The notes under the pieces: generated by a model
The model's input: only the letters and a program-made list of their open reading frames with translations
Told to the model about the DNA's origin: nothing
Databases searched by the model: none
Part shown: one piece after another, positions 8,354 through 15,522 of the stretch
Numbering within the stretch: the first letter of the stretch is position 1
How the letters are laid out: the number at the start of each line of letters is the position of its first letter
Position numbers and translations under genes: made by a program
Source of the DNA: Zhuqueibacter pondensis
GTDB taxonomy: Bacteria > Zhuqueibacterota > Zhuqueibacteria > Zhuqueibacterales > Zhuqueibacteraceae
Assembly (NCBI GenBank): GCA_034505955.1
Contig: JAPDQK010000015.1
Span: forward strand, 40,510 to 104,509
Reading direction: 5' to 3'
DNA length: 64,000 bases

Positions 8354-8763
8354 TATGCTCCTTGACTTGGATCGAAAGATAATAAATCAATTATACCCTA
8401 CCAGTTTGTGTGAAATTGCAAAATTTGGTCGCAAAATATTGAACTTACGTTCGAAAAAGTGTGTAAAAAGTACATTTTCACACAGTCTGTACGGGCGTAG
8501 CCTTAGCAAGAGTGTCCAAGTTCAGGGGTGCACTTCACGGCCAACGCTACAACAGAACTTTGCATACGGTGATGACGACGGTAATCATAGCAATAAAGTT
8601 TGTCATTGTCAAATCTTTTTTTGAAAAGAGCTGGCGTTTGCTTATGTATCTTTGGCCTGTCTGCCATCGCACAGCGCGAATGCCGACATCACGCAATTGC
8701 TAACGATATCGAACTTGAGCAAGCGAACTTCTCCCGCGCCAATCAACTTCAGATGCGGCGGCC

Positions 8764-9223
8764 ATGTGGACGACTTGCTTCCATCGTTTTCTTTTTTCTG
8801 TCTCCTCATCTCTTTCCCCCTCCTGCTCGCGTTGGAATTCACCGCTACCTGATCCGGGAAAATTGCCCTACAAATTAGAGCACGTTGACGAGCTTGAAGG
8901 AAATTTTTATTGTGTCGACTTGAATGATGACGGCCGCGATGAACTCATGCTGATCTCATCCGGCAATCCCACCGGACTTGATTATATCCAACTGCAAACG
9001 CAAGACTTTACTGCCTCGTTCAAGCAGAGTGGAATTGATCATTCAAAATACGCTCGGTCAAAAAATTCGAACCCATGTCAGCAACGATCATACACCGGGC
9101 GAATATCAGGTCGTTTGGGACGGAAGAGATGATGCAAACAATCAGGTTCCGAGCGGGGTTTACATTTATCAATTGAAAACAGAAGAATTTGTTGAGGCAC
9201 GAAAGTTGTTGTTACTCCGCTGA
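8764..9223 (+). pseudogene. Remnant of a secreted FG-GAP / FlgD-type sorted protein
   Basis: Pieces of a larger secreted protein in different frames. A hydrophobic segment at 8780-8850 (FFCLLISFPLLLALEF, frame 3) could be a signal peptide. One frame over comes GKLPYKLEHVDELEGNF with YCVDLNDDGRDELMLIS, an FG-GAP/VCBS-like Asp-rich loop. From about 9020 the third frame carries a FlgD-like C-terminal module: TLGQKIRTHVSN, GEYQVVWDGRDDANNQVPSG, VYIYQLKTEEFVEARKLLLLR. The middle of such a protein is missing, so frameshifts and an internal deletion are likely. The C-terminal module resembles the type IX-like sorting domains of FCB bacteria. Confidence 0.65.
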
Positions 9224-9584
9224 CCTCACTTCCATAAAATAACAAAAAATGGAGACCGGGGGAAATTCAGCCCGGGCGGCTCTGCTGTTCGGGCTGTTAT
9301 TCTTCGGCACCAATGCAGTTCTCAGAAATTTCCTGACTTTTTTCAGTTAGAGGGAGGCTGGTCTTCAAACCAAGTTGAGGGAGAGCGTTTGTGGCGAAGA
9401 ATTTTTCTCGGCGGACCCGACTTGCGGCATGTCCCTACAGGCGTAGTCCGCGGCTTGGCGTCTTGTATATTAAAAGTGCATCAATTCTTTTTGTTCCCAA
9501 GTTTCTGTGAAAATTTTTTGGGGCACGTCTGCGCTTTTTCCCTTTGCTGCGATTATTTATCGTGCCATAATTTTTAGAGGAGCG
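9224..9584. other. Intergenic region without a gene
   Basis: About 360 bases with no convincing coding frame. It contains a CCCGGGCGG/GGCTG-rich stretch near 9265-9295 and one copy of the dispersed palindromic repeat at 9434-9453. Otherwise I see nothing defined. Confidence 0.5.
9434..9453. repeat. Member of dispersed CTACRGGCGYAG-type palindromic repeat
   Basis: CCTACAGGCGTAGTCCGCGG, with GCGG / CCGC pairing outside the CTAC...GTAG core. It is the clearest intergenic copy in the decayed zone. Confidence 0.6.
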
Positions 9585-9834
9585 ATGAACGGCGTGATTA
9601 CCAAAGTGTGCGAGGTTTGCCATCGACCGTTTTCGCCGGAATCGCGAGTGGGCGAACACCGACGGTAGGCCAGAGATTGTTTTGCCGGCAAACACGTAAA
9701 CGCCACGCGCAACACCGTTGGCTGCCAACAATCCGGATTATTTCAAGGGACGTTACGCCAATCTCAAAGACTGGCTGCAAGCTCACCCGGATTATCACGT
9801 TACCGCCAGCGTCGATCCCGATCAAGTGGAATGA
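9585..9834 (+). pseudogene. Remnant of a small Cys-rich (zinc-ribbon-like) protein
   Basis: ATG at 9585 starts VCEVCHRPFSPESRVGEHRR and then stops. The next piece, VGQRLFCRQTRKRHAQHRWL, lies in a second frame and KGRYANLKDWLQAHPDYHVT in a third, ending at TGA 9832-9834. Joined, these give CxxCH-type metal ligands followed by a basic helix and a YFKGRYxNLKxWLxxHPxY tail. That order occurs in small Cys-rich proteins I associate with transposon- or recombinase-linked loci. At least two frameshifts; no product expected. Confidence 0.6.
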
Positions 9835-9887
9835 CAATTTTAGTAAAGACCGTGTTCAAGCGACCAAAAGCTTGTGAAATTCCAAAA

Positions 9888-10748
9888 TCAGCGGGCGCGC
9901 AAGTCCAGCATACCGGTGGCACTACCTCCTTTTGTCAAAATACGATAGAAATATTTTCCATCCGGCAAGGGTTGGCGATTGCGATCAGTGCCGTCCCACT
10001 TCCATGCAGGCGCGCCCGGATTGGAAATCTCGAAGACAACGTTTTCGCCGGAGAGAATTTGAATGGTTGCTTCCCTGGTCAGGTTGGCGAACACAATGGT
10101 GCGGGCGCCTTTGGCGCGCTTCGGATCCGGATAGACCCGCACAGCGTTGAGATTTTCATGATAGAGGAAAAGTTCCTCCTCGGCAGAGCCAGCCGCAGCC
10201 CCGGGTCGTGACGGAGTGGTTTCGACGAGCAAATAAACCGGCTTGCGACCAAGGGGCACGGCGACTCCAGAAGCCGTGCCACGTGATACCATTTGGCCGC
10301 TTTCATTGAGCACACTGACCTGCGCCGTCTCAACCGGCCGTCCAAAAACAAGTTGCAACTCGCGAGCAGCAAGTTCGAGTGAAACAGTTGCGGGCGGCAG
10401 GTTTCCTTCACGCCACAGTAAAGCCAAAGGCCGGCGCGCGCTGGCAAAACACAATACGCCGTTGATGCCGAGATCAACCTTGCGGGTGAAAATCACGCCG
10501 TCGAAAAATTCAAATTCGGCCAGCATGCGCGGTGGCGGAGACAGTTGAATTTTGCCGCTCTTTTTGTCTTTGCGGCTTTTGCGTTCCCCTTTCCTGGCGC
10601 GCTTGGCAGCATCCGGGTCCTTTTTTTCAGTCTGCAGTGTCTCCTCGTCCGGCTCTTCCTCGTCTTCTTGCGCGCAGGCAAACGTGCTCACCGTGGCAAA
10701 AGCCAATAACATGAAAAGCTGCAGCCAAATTTTGGCGGATCGAGTCAA
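9888..10748 (-). CDS. Secreted protein with C-terminal FlgD-like module
   Basis: About 286 residues. A signal peptide (SAKIWLQLFMLLAFATVSTFACAQ) is followed by an acidic/basic low-complexity stretch (EDEEEPDEETLQ, then KRARKGERKSRKDKK). A beta-rich middle comes next, and then a FlgD-like module (NLNAVRVYPDPKRAKGARTI ... WKWDGTDRNRQPLPDGKYFYRI) like those that close type IX-sorted proteins. The TTG at 10746-10748 has a perfect AAGGAGG (10757-10763) eight bases upstream; the in-frame ATG 21 bases earlier has none, so I use the TTG. It is the last gene of the EPS locus; an envelope or matrix role is inferred. Confidence 0.72.
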   Translation of the reverse strand: MTRSAKIWLQLFMLLAFATVSTFACAQEDEEEPDEETLQTEKKDPDAAKRARKGERKSRKDKKSGKIQLSPPPRMLAEFEFFDGVIFTRKVDLGINGVLCFASARRPLALLWREGNLPPATVSLELAARELQLVFGRPVETAQVSVLNESGQMVSRGTASGVAVPLGRKPVYLLVETTPSRPGAAAGSAEEELFLYHENLNAVRVYPDPKRAKGARTIVFANLTREATIQILSGENVVFEISNPGAPAWKWDGTDRNRQPLPDGKYFYRILTKGGSATGMLDLRAR

Positions 10749-10801
10749 TTGTTTATCCTCCTTGGACATTGAGTATTCAACAACACAAGAGTCGTTCAGC
10801 G

Positions 10802-11902
10802 CTATAGTTCCTTTTCCAGCAAAATCCGAACGATGCGCTCGGCCGCATGTCCATCCCACAATTCCGGCAGCTTGCCGGTTTTGCCGTGCCCGGCGAGGAT
10901 CCGATGGCTTTCCTCGATCACCCGTTCCGGCGAGTTGCCGATCACGACATTGGTGCCGATTTCCACCGTGATCGGGCGCTCGGTATTTTCACGCATGGTG
11001 ATGCAGGGCACGCCGAGCACGGTGGTCTCCTCCTGGATACCGCCGCTGTCAGTGAGTACCAGTTTGGCGTGTGCCATCAGCTTCAAAAAGTCAAGGTAGC
11101 CAAGTGGGTCGGTCAGTATCAGATTGCGGGCCTGCTGCACCTTCTCTTCAAGGCCGAAGACCTGCAACTGCTTGCGTGTGCGAGGATGCACCGGGAAAAT
11201 CAGCGGCAGTTGTTGTTGCACCGTGATCAGGGCCTCGAGAATTTTGGCGAGGTTTTCCTTCGCGTCCACATTGCTTGGCCGATGCAATGTGACCAGGCCA
11301 TAACGCTGCGCTGTAACCTCGAGCTCTTGCATGATGCGCGACTGCTCGGCGCGCTCGCGGTGTTTCAACAACGTGTCGATCATGACATTGCCGACAAAGA
11401 AGATTTTCTCCTGATCGATGCCTTCGCGTTGCAGGTTGCGGAGGGCGCTGCGTTCGGTGGTGAAAAGATAATCGGAAATTTGATCGGTGAGCACGCGGTT
11501 GATCTCTTCCGGCATGGTGCGATCATAGGAACGCAAGCCCGCCTCGACATGCGCCAGCCGAATCCCCATCTTGACCGCAACCAACCCGCAGGCAATGGTC
11601 GAATTGACATCGCCGACGACGATCACGACCTCCGGTCTGTGCTCCTGCAGCACGCGCTCGAATTCAATCATGATCTTGCCGGTCTGCTCGCCGTGGCCGG
11701 CTGAACCGACGCCGAGATAAATATCCGGCTTCGGCAGGCCGAGGTCGTCAAAGAAAAATTTCGACATCCCCTCGTCATAGTGCTGGCCGGTATGCACCAA
11801 AATTGATTCGATCTCCTCGTATTTTTTCATTTCGTCGACGAGAGGCGCGATTTTCATGAAATTGGGTCTGGCGCCGACGACGTTGGCAATTTTTAGTTTC
11901 AT
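10802..11902 (-). CDS. wecB: UDP-N-acetylglucosamine 2-epimerase, non-hydrolysing
   Basis: A 367-residue cytoplasmic epimerase interconverting UDP-GlcNAc and UDP-ManNAc, which feeds polysaccharide synthesis. Seen: VVGARPNFMKIAPL at the N-terminus, HTGQHYDEGMSKFFF, GDVNSTIACGLVA, HVEAGLRSYDRTMPEEINR, LVTLHRPSNVDAKENL, FPVHPRTRKQL, LTDSGGIQEE and MRENTERPITVEIGTNVV, all in family order and at full length. The start at 11900-11902 has AAGG upstream and begins directly at the Rossmann strand. A ManNAc-type or ManNAcA-type residue in the EPS is a reasonable inference because a nucleotide-sugar dehydrogenase lies in the same locus. Confidence 0.94.
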   Translation of the reverse strand: MKLKIANVVGARPNFMKIAPLVDEMKKYEEIESILVHTGQHYDEGMSKFFFDDLGLPKPDIYLGVGSAGHGEQTGKIMIEFERVLQEHRPEVVIVVGDVNSTIACGLVAVKMGIRLAHVEAGLRSYDRTMPEEINRVLTDQISDYLFTTERSALRNLQREGIDQEKIFFVGNVMIDTLLKHRERAEQSRIMQELEVTAQRYGLVTLHRPSNVDAKENLAKILEALITVQQQLPLIFPVHPRTRKQLQVFGLEEKVQQARNLILTDPLGYLDFLKLMAHAKLVLTDSGGIQEETTVLGVPCITMRENTERPITVEIGTNVVIGNSPERVIEESHRILAGHGKTGKLPELWDGHAAERIVRILLEKEL

Positions 11903-11941
11903 GCAAAGCCTTTCAAGTTCGTCATTGAACACAGAGGACAC

Positions 11942-12224
11942 GGATTTTACTGATTCGTACGAATTTCCCTTTAATGATTACTTTGTAACGCGGCGCAACA
12001 CAGCCGCTACACTGCGGGCGCAACCAAATTTTCCTGACGCGGATTGACGCAGATTCACGCTGATTTTTATCCTCCGGACGTAGTCTGTGGTAATCTGCGT
12101 AAATCCTACAGACGCAGTCTGTGTTCTAAAATCTTCGCGGTCAGGATAGTTTTTTCAGAATAATATTATAAACAGGTCCGTTTAAAAATCCGCGCCCATC
12201 CGGGTCATCTGTTTCATCCGTGTT
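11942..12224. repeat. Repeat-rich intergenic block
   Basis: Non-coding. It holds degenerate direct repeats built on ACACGGATTT / CGGATTGACGCAGATTCACG / ATCTGCGTAAAT / CATCCGTGTTCTA. Two copies of the dispersed palindromic repeat (12071-12090, CTCCGGACGTAGTCTGTGG; 12105-12123, CCTACAGACGCAGTCTGTG) interrupt them. It separates wecB from the acyl-CoA ligase cassette. Confidence 0.6.
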
Positions 12225-13877
12225 CTAAACACTCACTTCTTTCCGCAATTGCTCCTTCATAATCTTCCCCGAAGCGTTTTTCGGCAAGCTGTCACGCATG
12301 ATCACCCGCCGCGGCACCTTGTAATCCGGCAATCGCTCTCGGCAATAGGAAATAATTTCTTCATCCGGTACCGGAACCCCATTCTTTGGCACAATATACG
12401 CACAGATCACTTCACCAATAAACTGATCAGGAATGCCGATCACCGCGGTCTCGAGAATGTTTTCATGCTCGAGCAGGATTTCTTCAATCTCTTTGGCGCT
12501 GACGCGATAGCCGCCGGATTTGATCATGTCGCGTTTGCGGCCAACGACGTAGAAGAAGCCTTCTTCATCCATGCGACCAAGATCACCGGTGTGAAAACCG
12601 TGGTGCGTGAGCACGGCGCGGGTCTCTTCCGGCTGATTCCAGTAACCTTGCATGATATTGGCGCCACGCGCGACAATCTCGCCGACTTCACCAGGAGCCG
12701 CCTCCTCCCCATTATCCTTGATGATGCGCAGTTCCACATTCGGGATCGCTTTGCCAATACTGCCGATCTTGCGGGGTAATTCCTCCGGAGGCAAATAAGA
12801 AAGTCTCGCCGAGGCTTCGGTGGCACCGTACATAATGAAAACTTTTTTGCCTTGGAAAACTTCCATGACTTCACGGATCAACGCCGGCGCCATGGCGCCG
12901 CCTGCCTGAGTCAAATACCGCAACGCAGGAAATTCCATTTTGCGCACGGCGGATTTGCCCAGCAGGATCGCATAAGTGGAAGGCACGCCGGAGAATCCGG
13001 TCGCCGCTTTCTCCTGCATGGTTCGCAACACGAGGTTCGGAAAAACAAAACGGTTGTCGATGATGACAGTGCCGCCGACCGCAAAATGCGTATTGAGCAG
13101 TGACTTGCCATAGACATAGGGAAACGGCATCACAACCATGATGCGATCTTCTCGTGTCAGGCCGAGATAGTTGACGATGCTGCGGGTGTTGGTCATGATG
13201 TTGAGATGGCTGAGCACGGCGCCGCGCGGATCACCGGTACTGCCGGAAGTGTAGATGATCGAAGCGAGATTCAAATCGATCATCGACAAGTACAGCGGAT
13301 GATCCGGCTGTTGCGCCACTTGTTGCCAAGCAATCATCTGCCATGGCCAATCGTTCGCGTCATGATCGGCAATGCTGCCAGTCCCACTTGCCGCTGCTGA
13401 ATTGCCGGATTCGATTGCACTGGTTGCGTCTTCTTGTCTGGCAAGGCTGCCGGATTCGGTTTCAAGTGCCTTGCTGTCGGTATCCAACAAAACCACGGCG
13501 CGCAGCTTCGGCAATTGCTGACGAGCCTCGGCTAACAAATTCAAATGTCGCGACTGCGTTAATAGCACGAGCACGTCGCAATCATTGAGGATATAAGCGA
13601 GCGTGCGTGGCACCGAGCTGGTGAACATGGCGACGGTGACGGCGCCGCATTTCAAAATGCCGTAATAGGCTGCAATGTATGTGCTCGAATTTTCAATGAG
13701 CAAACCAACACGATCGCCACGGCGTACGCCAAGCTCACGCAGCATGTGCGCCACGCGATTGGCCTGGCGCTCCATTTCACTATAAGTTACGACTTCGTCG
13801 CCGTGAATGCAAGCCCATTGCTCGGGCGTGGCCTGTGCATATTTTTCGAGAAAGTGATGAAGGAGATAAGGAGTCAT
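12225..13877 (-). CDS. Acyl-CoA/AMP ligase (ANL superfamily), exosortase-locus type
   Basis: A 550-residue adenylate-forming enzyme that activates a carboxylic acid with ATP and passes it to a thiol, either CoA or the neighbouring carrier protein. Seen: the P-loop YTSGSTGDPRGAVLSH near residue 210, FPYVYGKSLLNTHFAVG, MYGATEASARLSYLPPEE, HTGDLGRMDEEGFFYVVGR, KSGGYRVSAKEIEE and the C-terminal catalytic lysine in LPKNASGKIMKEQL. An Ala/Ser/Glu-rich linker of about 45 residues (near 135-180) is inserted before the P-loop and is not part of the usual fold. It lies 74 bases after the LarA-like gene, with the ACP before that, so the three form a cassette. Confidence 0.9.
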   Translation of the reverse strand: MTPYLLHHFLEKYAQATPEQWACIHGDEVVTYSEMERQANRVAHMLRELGVRRGDRVGLLIENSSTYIAAYYGILKCGAVTVAMFTSSVPRTLAYILNDCDVLVLLTQSRHLNLLAEARQQLPKLRAVVLLDTDSKALETESGSLARQEDATSAIESGNSAAASGTGSIADHDANDWPWQMIAWQQVAQQPDHPLYLSMIDLNLASIIYTSGSTGDPRGAVLSHLNIMTNTRSIVNYLGLTREDRIMVVMPFPYVYGKSLLNTHFAVGGTVIIDNRFVFPNLVLRTMQEKAATGFSGVPSTYAILLGKSAVRKMEFPALRYLTQAGGAMAPALIREVMEVFQGKKVFIMYGATEASARLSYLPPEELPRKIGSIGKAIPNVELRIIKDNGEEAAPGEVGEIVARGANIMQGYWNQPEETRAVLTHHGFHTGDLGRMDEEGFFYVVGRKRDMIKSGGYRVSAKEIEEILLEHENILETAVIGIPDQFIGEVICAYIVPKNGVPVPDEEIISYCRERLPDYKVPRRVIMRDSLPKNASGKIMKEQLRKEVSV

Positions 13878-13951
13878 TGCATTAACACAAGTTTTTTGGT
13901 TTTGACAAAACTTTCAGTGAATAAGCGATCAACATAAATCCTTCAGTCGGG

Positions 13952-15175
13952 CTAACCAGCAATTTGAATACTGCTGCATGGGAAAACCCCCACCCTTGCA
14001 CCGTGAGGGTATCGCTGTTCCAGAAATTCCAGCGCGGCCTCCCATGTGCAGAAATGTGAGTAGCCCTCCCAATAAATTTGATGAAATTCTTCGGAGGTGA
14101 CGCCAGGCATGAACGCCGCCAATTGGCGATTGCCCAAAAAGCCTTTGCGCATCGGTTTCCGATATAATCGCTGCCCCGGACCGAAGAGTCCGTGATGGCC
14201 CATGCCCAAAGAACACGCGCTGCTGAGCAGCACGAGGCCATCTTCTTTTAGATAACCCGGTGGTGCGGTATGATGGAACATGAACGCATTCTCGGCCTGC
14301 AAAAGCTCATCGTCTTTTGGATAGGCATTTAGAATCGCGACATCCAGTGGTCCTGAGGGCAAGCGCGTGACATAAACTTCGCGCGCGAATTCCGCAGCGC
14401 GGCGATGGGCAGCTTCGAGGTCACCAACAAAAACTCCGGCAATCTCGCGCCGGCTATTGACCACCACGTTGATGCTGAGCTGCACCCCCACGTGGTGCGC
14501 CACGCGCTCGAATTCCGCGCGAAAGCGGTTGCCTTCGAGTGTACCGGCTTTGCCGCGCAAACCCATCAGCACCGCCTTGTGCGTCCATTCGATGCTTTCG
14601 ATATTGGCAAGCCCGGGGAGAACCATTTTGGCGCCGCCGCTGAAACCGGCAAAGGCGTGTGGCACAACGCTGCCGAGCAGAATCTTGAGATCGGCTTCAG
14701 CGAAAGTGCGATTGATGAGTACTGGCACCTGCCCTACTTTCACGCCGGTATCAACCAGATTGTGCTGGCAATCATGATTTTCCACGCGCATGCGGTACGC
14801 GACTTCCGCACCAACTTTGCGGACGATCTCATTCGGCTTCAGTGCACTGTGCGAGCCGAGACTGATGATGATGCTGATTTGCTCATCACTCAAGCCGCAG
14901 AATCTGAGCATCTCGAGCAAGATCGGCAAAATCTGGCTAGCAGGCGTGGGCCGGCTGAGATCGTCGATGGCAATGGCAACGCGACGCTTATCGTGTGCCA
15001 GGTTGTAAATCGGCGCGGCATCGATCGACCGCATCAAGGCGGCAGTAATTGCATTTTTTGGCATGGCCGGGGCATCGGCCATCGCAAGCACCTCGATCTG
15101 CCAATGATCCGGAAAGCTGAGGTGGATCTGCTCGTCGCCAAACCAGGCGCGCCAGGGCAAAGCATACGATGGCAT
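13952..15175 (-). CDS. LarA-like (nickel-dependent lactate racemase family) protein
   Basis: 407 residues. The order DDLSRPTP (71-78), GSHS with H109, VPHAFAGFSGGAKMVLPG with H173 and K183, and IEWTHK with H199 matches the catalytic H108, H174, K184 and H200 of Lactobacillus LarA. All four are present with almost identical spacing. LarA racemises lactate with a covalently bound nickel-pincer cofactor made by LarB, LarC and LarE; none of these is in the window. Relatives epimerise other 2-hydroxy acids, so the substrate is open. Its start is one base from the ACP stop and it is followed by the acyl ligase, which suggests it prepares a hydroxy acid for activation. Confidence 0.82.
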   Translation of the reverse strand: MPSYALPWRAWFGDEQIHLSFPDHWQIEVLAMADAPAMPKNAITAALMRSIDAAPIYNLAHDKRRVAIAIDDLSRPTPASQILPILLEMLRFCGLSDEQISIIISLGSHSALKPNEIVRKVGAEVAYRMRVENHDCQHNLVDTGVKVGQVPVLINRTFAEADLKILLGSVVPHAFAGFSGGAKMVLPGLANIESIEWTHKAVLMGLRGKAGTLEGNRFRAEFERVAHHVGVQLSINVVVNSRREIAGVFVGDLEAAHRRAAEFAREVYVTRLPSGPLDVAILNAYPKDDELLQAENAFMFHHTAPPGYLKEDGLVLLSSACSLGMGHHGLFGPGQRLYRKPMRKGFLGNRQLAAFMPGVTSEEFHQIYWEGYSHFCTWEAALEFLEQRYPHGARVGVFPCSSIQIAG

Positions 15176-15176
15176 G

Positions 15177-15416
15177 TTATGTTTTGGCCCTCTGCTCGAC
15201 GAAGCGGGTGATCGCGTCGACCGATTCGAAGTTTTCCGGCATCAACTCATCTTCGTCGACTTTGATATGAAATTTCGTTTCGAGAAAACTGATCATATCG
15301 AGCATGCGAAGAGAGTCGATGACGCCCTTCGTCAGCAAGCTTTCAGCATCATTGAAGATAACGCCTTTCGGCGCCTTGCTTTTCAAAAAGTCACGGATGG
15401 AAGAACGAGTGTCCAT
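15177..15416 (-). CDS. Acyl carrier protein
   Basis: A 79-residue carrier protein. The phosphopantetheine attachment serine is in TKGVIDSLRMLDMISFLE, in a GxxDSL context. The C-terminal IKVDEDELMPENFESVDAI is the usual helix II-III part. The ATG at 15414-15416 has GAGG six bases upstream, so I prefer it over the in-frame start 12 bases earlier. It stands at the head of an ACP / LarA-like / acyl-ligase cassette, the arrangement expected when a small acid is loaded on a dedicated carrier, as with DltA-DltC. Confidence 0.9.
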   Translation of the reverse strand: MDTRSSIRDFLKSKAPKGVIFNDAESLLTKGVIDSLRMLDMISFLETKFHIKVDEDELMPENFESVDAITRFVEQRAKT

Positions 15417-15522
15417 TGGTATCCTCAAAAAATAAATATTCCTACTCCAAACTCTTCCTCATCGTCAAATATAATCAAAGCGTGAATGCGAACGAGGATG
15501 AGCAAGAACTCGAGTGTGGTGC

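Larger units (their letters stand above)
7150..8537 (-). mobile_element. Decayed IS3-family insertion sequence
   Basis: A 1388-base element with terminal inverted repeats. The left end is TGTAGTGCACCCC...GGGGGACAC from 7150. The right end, read from 8537 backwards, is TGAAGTGCACCCCTG...TTGGACAC. Both start with the TG...CA dinucleotides typical of IS3. Inside are orfA and orfB reading leftwards. At least four single-base lesions are visible: the A-run at 8088-8093, near 7666, near 7617 and at the G-run 7331-7335. No matching target-site duplication flanks the ends, so one flank may have been rearranged after insertion. Confidence 0.85.
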
